A DNA stretch of 64,000 nt from Paenirhizobium selenitireducens ATCC BAA-1503 (GTDB lineage: Bacteria; Pseudomonadota; Alphaproteobacteria; Rhizobiales; Rhizobiaceae): positions 308,797 to 372,796 of the forward strand of contig NZ_JAEG01000007.1 of assembly GCF_000518785.1 (NCBI RefSeq), in the 5' to 3' direction. A model generated the notes under the pieces. The model was given only the letters and a program-made list of their open reading frames with translations. It did no database searches and had not been told where the DNA came from. The stretch's first letter is position 1. The number at the start of each line of letters is the position of its first letter. Shown here piece after piece: positions 34,165-42,876 of this stretch. Both the position numbers and the translations under genes were made by a program.

Positions 34165-34653
34165 ATGGAGTTTTCCAAGCCGCGCGAGGAACACCGCTTT
34201 CTCGAAAGGCTCGTCGGCGACTGGGTCGTCACCTCAAGCACCGGCCATGAAAACTACGATCCGAACGATCCGGCGAAGGTGTGGACCGAGACGGTCCGCT
34301 CTGTCGGCGGCCTCTGGTTCATCGCCGAGGGCAGGGGCGCCATGCCGGACGGCACTCCCGGTCAGATGATCATGACGCTCGGCTACGACCCCAGGCTCGG
34401 CCACTATGTCGGCACCTGGATCGGTTCGATGATGGACAAGTTGTGGACCTACAAGGGCTGGATCGAGCCGGACGGCAGGACGCTGACTTTGGAGGCGGAA
34501 GGCCCGAGCTTTGAGGATCCGCAGAAGACCGACGTTTATCATGATGTCATCAGCTTCATCGATGATGACCGCCGCACCTTCTCCGGCAGCGTGCGTCTGC
34601 CGGACGGCACGTTCAAGACGTTCATGACCAGCGAGATGCAGCGCCGGGCATGA
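34165..34653 (+). CDS. DUF1579 family protein
   Basis: A 162-residue protein of the DUF1579 group, built of beta strands. It starts EHRFLERLVGDWVVTSSTGH, and the repeated GLWFIAEGRG and GYDPRLGHYVGTWIGSMMDK blocks are typical. The function is unknown. It begins 28 bp after the DUF899 stop, with GAGGAGGAA upstream, so it is probably in the same transcript. Confidence 0.8.
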   Translation: MEFSKPREEHRFLERLVGDWVVTSSTGHENYDPNDPAKVWTETVRSVGGLWFIAEGRGAMPDGTPGQMIMTLGYDPRLGHYVGTWIGSMMDKLWTYKGWIEPDGRTLTLEAEGPSFEDPQKTDVYHDVISFIDDDRRTFSGSVRLPDGTFKTFMTSEMQRRA

Positions 34654-34773
34654 GTATGGGAAAAATGCCGGACACCGCGCCATGGGCGCGGTCGTCCGTC
34701 CGCGCAAAGCCCGACCTGCCCAACTGACGCATGCCCCGCGGGTCCGGCCGCCAGGAACCAAGAAGAGGAACGC

Positions 34774-35247
34774 ATGATGAAGGTCTCCCAGCATCTCTGG
34801 TTCGAGAAGGGCATGGAAGAAGCCGTGCGCATCTATACGTCGCTGATCCCCGGCTCCGCGGTCGAATGGGTCTCCGCCATTCCCGCCGATACGCCGAGCG
34901 GCCCGGCCGGCAGCGTCAAGCTCGCCGGCTTCACGCTTGGCGACCAGCGCTACATGGCCATCGAGGCCGGGCCGCTCGATCCGTTCAACCACAGCTTCTC
35001 CATCATCGTCGGCTGCGACAGCCAGGCGGAGATCGATCGCCTGTGGGATGCGCTGAGCGAGGGCGGCGCGACCGAGCAGTGCGGCTGGCTCAGGGACCGC
35101 TGGGGCCTCTGCTGGCAGATCACGCCGACCAGGCTCGGCGAACTGATGTCGGACCCGGATCCGGCCAGGGCAAAGCGTGTCACCGAGGCCATGCTGAAGA
35201 TGGTGAAATTCGACATTGCCGGGCTCGAGGCCGCGGCCCGGGGCTGA
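34774..35247 (+). CDS. VOC protein of the 3-demethylubiquinone methyltransferase-like (PhnB) group
   Basis: A 157-residue single-domain protein. MMKVSQHLWFEKGMEEAVRI, VKLAGFTLGDQRYMAIEAGP and GWLRDRWGLCWQITPTRL follow the PhnB/glyoxalase-like pattern. Despite the family name it has no methyltransferase domain. It is probably part of the run with DUF899, DUF1579 and the next VOC gene. ATG 34774, with AGAGGAA upstream. Confidence 0.8.
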   Translation: MMKVSQHLWFEKGMEEAVRIYTSLIPGSAVEWVSAIPADTPSGPAGSVKLAGFTLGDQRYMAIEAGPLDPFNHSFSIIVGCDSQAEIDRLWDALSEGGATEQCGWLRDRWGLCWQITPTRLGELMSDPDPARAKRVTEAMLKMVKFDIAGLEAAARG

Positions 35248-35346
35248 CGCTTGACCGACGCATGTTGCAGCGGTCCACAAGCGACGCTGGTCGCTCTGCA
35301 GCATGGATCTGACCCATATTGCGCAACAGAAGAGAAAGGAACGGCC

Positions 35347-36123
35347 ATGCAAGGCAGCTTCATCTGGTACGAACTGATGCCCACCGACGCGGCATCCGCC
35401 GCTGAATTCTACACCAAGGTTGTCGGCTGGACGGCCAGGGACAGCGGTATGCCCGGCGTCGACTACACCATCCTCTGCGTTCCCGGCTACGACATGGGCG
35501 TCGCCGGCATGATGCAGCTCACCGAGGAGATGAAGGCCAGGGGCATTCCGCCCCATTGGACGGGCTACGTCGCCGTCGATGACGTCGATGCCATGGCCAG
35601 GAAGTTCGCCGACAATGGCGGCACGGTCCACCACGGGCCGGAGGACATTCCGGGTGTCGGACGCTTCGCCGTCGTGGCCGATCCGCATGGCGCGGTCATC
35701 AGCCTCCTCAAGGTCATCATGCCGGAAGGCCCGATGCCGCCGGAACCCGACGCCGGCACGCCGGGCACCTTCGGCTGGACCGAACTGATGGCCGGCAATG
35801 GTGAAGAGGCCTTCGCCTTCTATCAGCAGATGTTCGGCTGGGAGAAGGACATGGCCGTCGACATGGGTGCGATGGGCACCTACCAGTGCTTCGCCAAGGA
35901 CGGCAAGGTGCTGGGCGGCATGATGACCAAGCCGCCCATGGTGACCGCACCCTTCTGGGGCTATTACATCACGGTCGAGGCCATCGACGCGGCGGCCGAG
36001 CGCGTGAAACAGGCTGGCGGCAAGGTCATTTTCGGGCCCGAGGCCGTGCCCGGCGGCAGCTTCATCCTGCAATGCGAGGACCCGCAGGGCGCCTATTTCG
36101 CGCTCACCGCGTCGAAGCGCTGA
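35347..36123 (+). CDS. Two-domain VOC family protein
   Basis: A 258-residue protein of two glyoxalase-like domains (about residues 3-122 and 138-256). Each has the start pattern FIWYELMPTDAASAAEFYTK and FGWTELMAGNGEEAFAFYQQ. The ends ADPHGAVISLLK and EDPQGAYFALT have Asp/Glu positions used for metal or substrate. The substrate is unknown. ATG 35347 has AAAGGAA upstream. It is the last gene of the presumed MarR-controlled run. Confidence 0.8.
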   Translation: MQGSFIWYELMPTDAASAAEFYTKVVGWTARDSGMPGVDYTILCVPGYDMGVAGMMQLTEEMKARGIPPHWTGYVAVDDVDAMARKFADNGGTVHHGPEDIPGVGRFAVVADPHGAVISLLKVIMPEGPMPPEPDAGTPGTFGWTELMAGNGEEAFAFYQQMFGWEKDMAVDMGAMGTYQCFAKDGKVLGGMMTKPPMVTAPFWGYYITVEAIDAAAERVKQAGGKVIFGPEAVPGGSFILQCEDPQGAYFALTASKR

Positions 36124-36307
36124 CGATCCGCGCCGCGTCGGTTTCGCCGTGATCTTGTTTCGCCCGGTCCAATCCTGGTCGGATCGGGCGAAATCCATAT
36201 CGCCCTTACCCGATTTTCAACCAAATCCTGTTATGGCGCTGGAGCCGGATGCGACGAAACCCTTTGTCGTGCCCCGGGATAGCTCTGGTTCAACCACGGA
36301 TATGTTC

Positions 36308-36799
36308 ATGAAATCGACCCTTATCGCCGCCTTCCTCGCCTTCGCCCTGCCGGTCGCAGCACTCGCGGCCGACATACAGTTGCCTGCCGACGCCCCGGTC
36401 GCCAGCGTCACCATTCCCGACAGCTGGAACCCGACCGAGATCGACCATGGCGTCGAAGCCGTCTCCGGCGACGATGCCGTCTATCTGTCGATCGAAGTCG
36501 CGGACGAAAAGACCACCGACAAGATCATCGAGGACATCTTCGCCTTTCTCGAGGAGAACGGCGTGAAGGTCGACCCGGCAACGCAGAGCGAGGCCGACAA
36601 CAAGTTGAACGGCATGGATGTCTCGACCATCGAATGGGAAGGCGAAGACGAGGACGGCCCGGTTTCGGTCGGCGTGACCATGCTGTCCCCCAGGCCCGGC
36701 AAGCTCCTGCTGATGACCTATTGGGGATCGAAGGGCGACCAGGAAAAGCACCTCAACGACTTCGTCGGCATCATCGCGTCGATCAAGCCGGTGAAGTAA
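36308..36799 (+). CDS. Secreted hypothetical protein
   Basis: A 163-residue protein with a clear N-terminal signal peptide (MKSTLIAAFLAFALPVAALA, probably cleaved before ADIQ), so periplasmic or exported. The mature part is acidic with no recognised domain; WNPTEIDHGVEAVSGDDAVY and LLLMTYWGSKGDQEKHLNDF are its clearest blocks. ATG 36302 is the alternative start. A GC-rich imperfect hairpin at about 36808-36838 separates it from the convergent PAP2 gene. Confidence 0.65.
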   Translation: MKSTLIAAFLAFALPVAALAADIQLPADAPVASVTIPDSWNPTEIDHGVEAVSGDDAVYLSIEVADEKTTDKIIEDIFAFLEENGVKVDPATQSEADNKLNGMDVSTIEWEGEDEDGPVSVGVTMLSPRPGKLLLMTYWGSKGDQEKHLNDFVGIIASIKPVK

Positions 36800-36839
36800 C
36801 AGGCCCGGGCGGTCGCCGGCCCCCGGCCGCGGCCGCCTG

Positions 36840-37520
36840 CTACGCTTTGCTGGCGATGCGTTGCCGGTAGAGATGCGCGAGCATCGCGCAGGCGAGCGCC
36901 CAGCCGGCGCCGATCGACCAGCCGGCGAGCACGTCGGTCGGATAGTGGACGCCGAGATAGATCCGGCTGAGCCCCACCATGACGGTGAGCAGCGCCGCCG
37001 ATCCGAGATAGAGGATCTTCTGGCCGCGGCTCTCAGCCATTTCCGAAAGCAACGCGCCGAGCGTCAGGTAGACGACCGCCGAAACCGTCGCATGACCGCT
37101 CGGGAAGCTGGTGGTGAAGACGCGCGCGACGCCGGTGAGATCGGGGCGGGGCCGGTCGAACAGGGATTTGAGCCCGCTGCTCAAGAGCGTGCCGCCGATC
37201 ACCGACACCGTGAGAAACCATCCCGTCCGAATCCGCCCGATGAGGAAGAGGTGGATGACGACGACGGTGATCAGGATGAAGAGCACCGAGAAGCTGCCGA
37301 GTGCCGTGATGTCGCGGGCGGCTTCCTCCACCCAGGCGGGACCAATCGGGTCGCTCGGGTCGCCGGGCGTGCGCAGCGCCAGAAGCACGGCCTGATCGAT
37401 CTTCATCGTCTCGCCCTCGCTCACCTCGTCGGCGATCAGGCCGAAGCCGCCAAGGAGTGCGGCAAGTGCTGCACCGCCGGCATAGGAGGAAATTGAGCCG
37501 CCGCCTTTGTTCCAGATCAT
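36840..37520 (-). CDS. PAP2 family phosphatase
   Basis: A 226-residue inner-membrane acid phosphatase of the PAP2 type, probably acting on a lipid or sugar-lipid phosphate. The three-part active site is present: KSLFDRPRP (KX6RP), FPSGHA, and SRIYLGVHYPTDV (SRX5HX3D). About six hydrophobic segments surround these. ATG 37520 is the start; the upstream extension of 34 residues is not supported. Confidence 0.9.
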   Translation of the reverse strand: MIWNKGGGSISSYAGGAALAALLGGFGLIADEVSEGETMKIDQAVLLALRTPGDPSDPIGPAWVEEAARDITALGSFSVLFILITVVVIHLFLIGRIRTGWFLTVSVIGGTLLSSGLKSLFDRPRPDLTGVARVFTTSFPSGHATVSAVVYLTLGALLSEMAESRGQKILYLGSAALLTVMVGLSRIYLGVHYPTDVLAGWSIGAGWALACAMLAHLYRQRIASKA

Positions 37521-37712
37521 CTGTCGTGCTTTTCCGTTTCCAGCGCGCCGAAAAACCGCACACCCGAACGAGCCGGATGGCGTCTGGCTGGTCTTGTAGA
37601 CCGCAGCCGGCCGCGTGCGCAACGCCTGCGCAGGCTCGGTCAGATCTCAAGGCCGTTTGGCAATGTGGGGAAAATGATGCTGCGGTCGAACGCTACGCCG
37701 GTCGTCGAGCCG

Positions 37713-37946
37713 TCAGTCGGCCTTCGACGCGACCTTCTTGGTCGCCCGCTTGGCAGGCTTTGCCGCAACGTCCGGGCTGGCCTCGGCTTCGCGCAACATG
37801 CGCAGCGCCTTCAGCTTTTCGGTCTTCTTGTCACGCGCAGTCGATTCCGCCGCGATGATGGCGCGGGCTGTGTGGTCCGTCGTCGCTGCCTTGTCGCGAG
37901 CGTCGACTTTGCCGGGCTTGAAGAATTTGTCTTTGGTCGCGGTCAT
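37713..37946 (-). CDS. Small basic hypothetical protein (77 aa)
   Basis: A 77-residue lysine- and alanine-rich protein, largely helical and highly charged (DKFFKPGKVDARDKAATTDH, C-terminal KPAKRATKKVASKAD). No family is recognised. It lies 72 bp downstream of rpsU on the same strand, and between them is a hairpin at 37982-38001. The composition fits a nucleic-acid or ribosome-associated protein, but this is inference. Confidence 0.6.
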   Translation of the reverse strand: MTATKDKFFKPGKVDARDKAATTDHTARAIIAAESTARDKKTEKLKALRMLREAEASPDVAAKPAKRATKKVASKAD

Positions 37947-37981
37947 GGGATCAGCCTTCCGAAAGGGGACGGAGGACGGCT

Positions 37982-38001
37982 TGCGCCCGATACCGGGCGC
38001 A
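37982..38001 (-). terminator. Hairpin after rpsU
   Basis: TGCGCCCG and CGGGCGCA form a perfect 8-bp stem around ATAC. The T-run is absent, so it may attenuate rather than stop transcription into the next small gene. Confidence 0.45.
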
Positions 38002-38018
38002 GGCCGCGGGTGAGGCCA

Positions 38019-38258
38019 TTAGCGGGTGCGGACAGCAGCCTTCTTCGGCATCGGGAGCAGGCCTTCGCGCTGCATCTTCTTGCGGGCCAGCTTGCGCAGG
38101 CGGCGAACGGCTTCTGCCTTTTCGCGAACGCGCTTTTCAGAAGGCTTTTCGAAGGCGCTGCGGGCCTTCATTTCGCGGAAGAGACCTTCGCGCTGCATCT
38201 TCTTCTTCAGTACCCGGAGTGCCTGGTCGACATTGTTGTCTCGAACGAGAACCTGCAA
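38019..38258 (-). CDS. rpsU: 30S ribosomal protein S21
   Basis: A 79-residue S21 protein of the small ribosomal subunit. [20 protein letters not shown] is the diagnostic start, followed by [20 protein letters not shown] and a long basic C-terminus. It is in the size range usual for alphaproteobacteria. It follows a csp gene and a conserved hypothetical gene on the same strand, which suggests cold- or stress-linked expression. Confidence 0.95.
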   Translation of the reverse strand: MQVLVRDNNVDQALRVLKKKMQREGLFREMKARSAFEKPSEKRVREKAEAVRRLRKLARKKMQREGLLPMPKKAAVRTR

Positions 38259-38313
38259 GGGATTTCCTTTCCATCGGCGCCCGAGCGCCGTTTAGTGGTT
38301 GAGGGTTGAAAGA

Positions 38314-38598
38314 CTAGCGCCCGACGCGGATCGAGGAGGGCTTCAGCCAGGGTTCGGCCTTGACCGTCGCCTGCTGCTGCTTCTCCACTGTTCCCGACGA
38401 CGTTTCAATGCCGTCGATGTCGGACAGGGTGACGCGGCGTTCGAAATTCTCCGCGTCGAAACGGACGCGGTATTCCGGCTCGCCATGTTCGGCGGGCAAA
38501 ACCGTAACGATGCGACAGGCCAGCCTGTCCCGGCTGGTGCCGGAAATGCCGTCCCGAAGCAGGACCCGATCGCCCACGCGGGGATACGATTTGCGCAT
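38314..38598 (-). CDS. Conserved hypothetical protein (94 aa)
   Basis: A 94-residue protein with a compact beta-rich pattern, VGDRVLLRDGISGTSRDRLA and EPEYRVRFDAENFERRVTLS, that could be a small SH3-like fold. The C-terminal 25 residues are probably flexible. The family is not recognised. It lies between cspA and rpsU on the same strand. ATG 38598 has AAGGTCC-type sequence upstream; the Shine-Dalgarno is moderate. Confidence 0.65.
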   Translation of the reverse strand: MRKSYPRVGDRVLLRDGISGTSRDRLACRIVTVLPAEHGEPEYRVRFDAENFERRVTLSDIDGIETSSGTVEKQQQATVKAEPWLKPSSIRVGR

Positions 38599-38651
38599 GA
38601 TAAGGTCCTTTCTTGACCTGTCCCGCGGAACACGAGAACCTGGGACAAATC

Positions 38652-38676
38652 AAAAAGGCCGGGCGTTACCCCGACC
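38652..38676 (-). terminator. Terminator of the first csp gene
   Basis: On the minus strand GGTCGGG pairs with CCCGGCC (one G-T pair), followed by five T. It lies ~60 bp downstream of the csp stop. Confidence 0.75.
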
Positions 38677-38706
38677 TCTTCCTGTCACTCAAAGCCTTGA
38701 CTGCCG

Positions 38707-38720
38707 GTACATCCGTGGTC
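38707..38720 (-). promoter_or_regulatory. 3'-UTR motif shared with the second csp gene
   Basis: GTACATCCGTGGTC is identical at 44133-44146, in each case between a csp stop codon and its terminator. Confidence 0.6.
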
Positions 38721-38738
38721 AGCCGTGGCGAATGACAA

Positions 38739-38948
38739 TTACGCAGCCCGGAGGTTGTCTGCCGAGTTCTTGCCCGACTTCTTGTCGCGCACGATGTCGT
38801 AGGAAACCTTCTGGCCTTCGACGAGTTCGCGCATGCCCGACCGTTCAACGGCGGAGATGTGAACGAATACGTCGGTCGAGCCTTCGTCAGGCTGAATGAA
38901 GCCGAAGCCCTTGGTGCTGTTGAACCACTTTACGGTGCCAGTATTCAT
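38739..38948 (-). CDS. cspA: Cold shock protein
   Basis: A 69-residue single CSD protein that binds single-stranded RNA and DNA and unfolds mRNA structure. The RNP motifs KGFGFIQPD and VFVHISAVE are intact. The N-terminus [15 protein letters not shown] is near identical to the second copy at 44163. AAGGATATCGTT precedes ATG 38948. A long 5' UTR with a GC hairpin precedes it, as in cold-induced csp genes. Confidence 0.95.
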   Translation of the reverse strand: MNTGTVKWFNSTKGFGFIQPDEGSTDVFVHISAVERSGMRELVEGQKVSYDIVRDKKSGKNSADNLRAA

Positions 38949-39321
38949 AACGATATCCTTTCAATCGTTTGGTTCGCCGGTGAGATATTCGTCCGGCTTG
39001 ATCGACGTTGAGAGGAAATCTGACGGTGCGCCAAGGCGCGTAGACAAACACACTAGCAATCTTCGATGCTCGCAATATAGGCTATTTGCCACAGATTGCA
39101 ATGAAGGAATGAAGATTCTTCGGCATTTCGATTTCTGCGCGCATGGCAGAATCGCCCGAATACCGGGCTTTGGCAAGGGAAATGCCGACCCTGCGGAGGA
39201 ATTCTTTCGCAAGCCATCCGGCCTGCCGCCAGTGCCATCCCGCCGTGGCGATTTCCCAGGCGCGCCGCAATGGCATATGATTCTCTTGCTGATGACGACG
39301 GGCGTGGCCGGGGAGGGCGCA
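38949..39321 (-). promoter_or_regulatory. 5' UTR and promoter region of the first csp gene
   Basis: On the minus strand it holds GCGCCTTGGCGC (a perfect hairpin) about 85 bp before the start codon, and TAGCCTATATTGCG farther upstream as a promoter-like block. No gene was seen in the stretch. The arrangement matches that before the second csp gene. Confidence 0.5.
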
Positions 39322-39582
39322 ATGGTTTGGACGGTGGTGAGGGCATTGATCTATGGACTGGTCGGGCTGATCTGCCTGCCGATCATAACGACGCTTCTGG
39401 TGCTGGCGCTTGCCCATCTGTTCGATCCGAGTTGCGGCACGCCGGGCGATTCGGGAGGCTGCGAAATGGGTGCCGTCTCGATCGGCGTGCTTGCCGCCCT
39501 TCCGGGCTTCGCCCTCGGCGTGGCGCTGACCTTCTTCCAGGCGTGGCGCCAGCGGCGGCGGGGTCAGGGGCCGGGTCTCTGA
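39322..39582 (+). CDS. Small membrane protein (86 aa)
   Basis: An 86-residue protein with two hydrophobic segments (residues ~5-27 and ~48-70) and a central loop containing two cysteines (DPSCGTPGDSGGCEMG), possibly disulphide-linked. The C-terminus is basic (AWRQRRRGQGPGL). ATG 39322 has GGAGGG upstream. No family is recognised. Its end overlaps the convergent LysR gene by 19 bp. Confidence 0.6.
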   Translation: MVWTVVRALIYGLVGLICLPIITTLLVLALAHLFDPSCGTPGDSGGCEMGAVSIGVLAALPGFALGVALTFFQAWRQRRRGQGPGL

Positions 39583-40466
39583 TACCGCAGCGCTTCCACC
39601 AGCAGCGAAAAGGCGGGCGAGGCGTGGCGCCGGCTCGGGTAGTAGAGGTGGTAGCCGGTAAAGGGCGGCGTCCAGTCGTCGAGCAGTTGAACCAGCCGGC
39701 CGTCCGCCAGATGGTCCCGCACCATGTCCTCGAACAGGAAGGCCAGGCCATAGCCGTCCAGCGCCGCCGAAAGCACCTGCCCGACATCGTTGAACACCAG
39801 TTGACCCTCGACCCGCACGCGGATTTCCTGGCCGTCCTTCTCGAACTCCCAGGCATAGAAGCCGCCATAGGTCGGCAGGCGGGTGTTGATACAGTCGTGC
39901 TGGGTCAGGTCGCGCGGGGTCAGCGGCGTCGGGCGGTCCGCCAGATACGCCGGTGCGCCGACCACGACGAGGCGGGCATCCGGGGCAATCCGCACCGCTA
40001 TCATGTCCTTCTCCACCTGTTCGCCGAAGCGCACGCCGGCGTCGAAGCGCTCCGCGACGATGTCGGTCAGCGCCAGGTCGGAGAACAGCTCGACCTTGAT
40101 GTCGGGATAGCGCCGGAGTACCTTCGACAGCGCTGGCCACAGAACGGTGTCGATCGCATGCTGGGTGGCGGTGATCCTGAAGTTCCCGGCCGGCCTTTCG
40201 CGATACTGGCCAAGCGCCTCCAGCTCCTGTTCGATACTGCCGAAGGCGGGGGCGAGCGTCGCCAACAGGCGTTCCCCGGCCTCGGTCGGCGCTAGGCTGC
40301 GGGTCGTGCGGGTCAGGAGGCGCACGCCGAGCCGCTCCTCGAGGCGGCGCACGATCAGGCTGAGCGAGGATTGCGACGTGCCGAGCCGTGCCGCCGCCCG
40401 GGTGAAGCTGCGTTCCTCCGCCACGCTCTGGAAAGCCATCAGGTCGCCTAGGTCCTCGCGCCGCAT
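39564..40466 (-). CDS. LysR family regulator
   Basis: A 300-residue LysR-type activator. The N-terminal helix-turn-helix is around FTRAAARLGTSQSSLSLIVR and LEERLGVRLLTRTTRSLAPT, followed by a substrate-binding effector domain (PDIKVELFSDLALTDIV). It is divergent from a cupin plus alcohol dehydrogenase pair, a common layout in which a LysR protein activates the pair. ATG 40466 is the start. Confidence 0.9.
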   Translation of the reverse strand: MRREDLGDLMAFQSVAEERSFTRAAARLGTSQSSLSLIVRRLEERLGVRLLTRTTRSLAPTEAGERLLATLAPAFGSIEQELEALGQYRERPAGNFRITATQHAIDTVLWPALSKVLRRYPDIKVELFSDLALTDIVAERFDAGVRFGEQVEKDMIAVRIAPDARLVVVGAPAYLADRPTPLTPRDLTQHDCINTRLPTYGGFYAWEFEKDGQEIRVRVEGQLVFNDVGQVLSAALDGYGLAFLFEDMVRDHLADGRLVQLLDDWTPPFTGYHLYYPSRRHASPAFSLLVEALRYQRPGP

Positions 40467-40589
40467 TCATTAATCCTCGGTATAAGTACAATCTTTTTAT
40501 ATGGTCTAATTGAAATAAATCTCGTCGGCTATAGTTGTTAGGTGGGTGTGGTCGCACGTCTGCGATCACACGGCCCGCAGGAGCACATC

Positions 40590-40988
40590 ATGGACATCAA
40601 GAGAGTTGGATCGCGGCCCTCCGGCAAGGGACCGTCGGACTGGTTTACCGGCACCGTGCGCATCGACCCGCTGTTCCAGGCGCCGTCTCCGGCCCGTGCG
40701 GCCGGCGCCGCCGTCACCTTCGAACCCGGCGCCCGCACCGCGTGGCACACCCATCCGCTCGGCCAGACCCTGATCGTCACGGCGGGCCTCGGCCTTGTCC
40801 AGCGCGACGGCGGCCCGGTCGAGGAGATCCGCCCCGGCGACGTGATCTGGTTCGCGCCGGGCGAAAAACACTGGCACGGCGCATCGGCGACCGTCGCCAT
40901 GACCCATATCGCTGTCCACGAAGCCCTCGACGGCAAGACCGTCGACTGGCTCGAACAGGTCACCGACGACCAGTATTCCGGCCGCTGA
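40590..40988 (+). CDS. Cupin protein, hydroxynitrile-lyase-like
   Basis: A 132-residue single cupin. [18 protein letters not shown] and [20 protein letters not shown] supply the metal-binding histidines of motifs 1 and 2. Close relatives are annotated as cupin hydroxynitrile lyase or carboxymuconolactone-decarboxylase-associated cupins; the actual reaction is unknown. ATG 40590 has CAGGAG upstream. It is 70 bp ahead of the alcohol dehydrogenase, probably one transcript. Confidence 0.8.
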   Translation: MDIKRVGSRPSGKGPSDWFTGTVRIDPLFQAPSPARAAGAAVTFEPGARTAWHTHPLGQTLIVTAGLGLVQRDGGPVEEIRPGDVIWFAPGEKHWHGASATVAMTHIAVHEALDGKTVDWLEQVTDDQYSGR

Positions 40989-41058
40989 TCCTCCCCGCGG
41001 CCGGCTTCGCCCCGGACTTCCGGGGTCTTTCATCCCCTCAACATCATTGGAGACTGCC

Positions 41059-42105
41059 ATGCTGACCAAGGCCTTCGGCGCCTATGCCGCCGACAAATCG
41101 CTTGAACCGATGGAAATCCCCCGCCGCGACGTGGGGCCGAACGACGTGCAGATCGCCATCGCCTATTGCGGCGTCTGCCATTCCGACCTGCACACCGTGC
41201 GCTCGGAATGGGCCGGCACGCAGTACCCCTGCGTGCCCGGCCATGAAATCGTCGGCCATGTCAGCGCCGTCGGCTCGGCCGTCACCGGCTTTGCCGTCGG
41301 CGATACGGTCGGCGTTGGCTGCATGGTCGACAGCTGCCAGAGTTGCTACGCCTGCGACGACGGTCTGGAACAATATTGCGAGCACGGCCCCTCCCTCACC
41401 TACAACAGTAGGACCCCGGACAAGCCGGGCCACACGCTCGGCGGCTATTCGCAGTCGATCACGGTCAAGGACAAGTTCGTCGTCAAGGTCCGCCATCCGG
41501 CCGAAAAGCTCGCCGCCGTGGCGCCGCTGCTCTGCGCCGGCATCACGCTGTGGTCGCCGCTTCGCCACTGGAAGGCAGGACCGGGCAAGAAGGTTGGCAT
41601 TGTCGGCATCGGCGGTCTCGGTCATATGGGCGTGAAACTCGCCCGCGCGCTCGGCGCCCATGTCGTGGCCTTCACCACCTCGGAGAACAAGCGCCAGGCC
41701 GCCCTTGATCTCGGCGCCCACGAGGTCGTCGTGTCGCGCAATGCCGACGAGATGAAGGCCCATGCCAACTCGTTCGACCTGATCGTCGACACGGTTGCCG
41801 CCAGCCACAATCTGGATGCCTTCGTCAATCTGCTGAAGCGCGACGGCACGCTGACGCTGGTCGGTGCGCCCGAACATCCGCATCCGTCGCCGGCCGTCTT
41901 CCCGCTGATCATGAAGCGCCGCTCGATCGCCGGTTCGACGATCGGCGGCATTGCCGAGACCCAGGAGATGATGGATTTCTGTGCCGAACACGGCATCGTC
42001 GCCGACATCGAGATGATCGCGGCAGCGGAGATTGAAGGGGCCTATGCCCGGATGCTGAAGAGCGACGTCAAATATCGCTTCGTCATCGACAGCGCGACGC
42101 TCTGA
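41059..42105 (+). CDS. Zinc-dependent NADP alcohol/aldehyde dehydrogenase (YahK type)
   Basis: A 348-residue medium-chain dehydrogenase, similar to YahK and cinnamyl-alcohol-type enzymes, that reduces aldehydes with NADPH. The catalytic zinc residues are C40 and H62 (CGVCHSD, PGHEIVG); the structural zinc site is C93, C96, C99, C107 (DSCQSCYACD). The cofactor fold is GIGGLGHMG. The start ATG 41059 has TTGGAGA upstream. With the cupin and divergent LysR gene it forms an inducible aldehyde-detoxification unit. Confidence 0.9.
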   Translation: MLTKAFGAYAADKSLEPMEIPRRDVGPNDVQIAIAYCGVCHSDLHTVRSEWAGTQYPCVPGHEIVGHVSAVGSAVTGFAVGDTVGVGCMVDSCQSCYACDDGLEQYCEHGPSLTYNSRTPDKPGHTLGGYSQSITVKDKFVVKVRHPAEKLAAVAPLLCAGITLWSPLRHWKAGPGKKVGIVGIGGLGHMGVKLARALGAHVVAFTTSENKRQAALDLGAHEVVVSRNADEMKAHANSFDLIVDTVAASHNLDAFVNLLKRDGTLTLVGAPEHPHPSPAVFPLIMKRRSIAGSTIGGIAETQEMMDFCAEHGIVADIEMIAAAEIEGAYARMLKSDVKYRFVIDSATL

Positions 42106-42109
42106 GGGA

Positions 42110-42255
42110 ATTCCCTCTTCTTCCCGACGGGGAGGAGGACGCGCGCTGCGACGTGTCCGGCCTCCTCGCCCCAGCGGGGAGAGGTCCGCCGAGCGAAGCG
42201 GAGGCGGGGTGAGGGGGAGCCCCGGCGGATCACGCCCTCTTTCCCCAGCGGGGAC
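42110..42255. repeat. RIME-like repeats
   Basis: Two palindromic units after the dehydrogenase: CCTCTTCTTCCCGACGGGGA to GCCCCAGCGGGGAGAGG, and CCCTCTTTCCCCAGCGGGGA followed by GAGGCGATGGGGG. Confidence 0.65.
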
Positions 42256-42324
42256 AAGTGCCGAACGCAGTGAGGCGATGGGGGCGGCGTGCGCCGATAT
42301 CATATGGCTTCGCCTCGCCGAGGC

Positions 42325-42448
42325 GCCCTTGCCCCTCACCCTAGCCCTCTCCCCGCAGGCGGGGAGAGGGAATGGCCACGGCGGTGCCGCTTGTCCCTTC
42401 TCCCCGCCTGCGGGGAGAAGGTGCCGGCAGGCGGATGAGGGGCAACAG
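42325..42448. repeat. RIME-like repeats
   Basis: CCCCTCACCCTAGCCCTCTC through GGGGAGAGGG, and CTTCTCCCCGCCTGCGGGGA then GGTGCCGGCAGGCGGATGAG. They lie before the convergent small gene at 42515. Confidence 0.65.
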
Positions 42449-42514
42449 GCTGATTGGGCCGCTGCCGACGGGACGTTGGCCTTCAAGGCTCTCCGAAAAG
42501 GGCCCTCCGCCCGC

Positions 42515-42802
42515 TTACTTGTTACGCAGCAGCCACATCTTGCCGGCCATGGTGATGCCATGGGCGGATTCCTCGACGTCGACGTCGGGGTTGAGGGTCT
42601 GCAGGAGGCCGAAGTCGCGCAGTTCGTTAAGCGTCGCGGTCTTCAGGAACTTGATCTTCTGCGGGCGTTCCTTGAAGCGGTCGCTGCGCGCATAGGTGAT
42701 CTCGGCGTTGAGATGCGTCCACTTCTTGCCCTCGGCGGGAAAGAGGTCACCGTCCTTGGCAAGCTTCAGGCCGCGGATCTGGGTGGGGGTAAGTTCGTGC
42801 AT
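42515..42802 (-). CDS. Hypothetical protein (95 aa)
   Basis: A 95-residue protein: MHELTPTQIRGLKLAKDGDL with a central NAEITYARSDRFKERPQK. It is probably a small DNA- or RNA-binding fold, but no family is recognised. ATG 42802 with a moderate Shine-Dalgarno (AAGGAACG). It is 74 bp downstream of the desaturase gene on the same strand. Confidence 0.6.
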   Translation of the reverse strand: MHELTPTQIRGLKLAKDGDLFPAEGKKWTHLNAEITYARSDRFKERPQKIKFLKTATLNELRDFGLLQTLNPDVDVEESAHGITMAGKMWLLRNK

Positions 42803-42876
42803 GGTCGTTCCTTGAAAAGGTAGGGTCGTGTCGGGGTGGCGCGGCGGCCGGCCTGGTGCCGGCCACGGCAGCAAAA

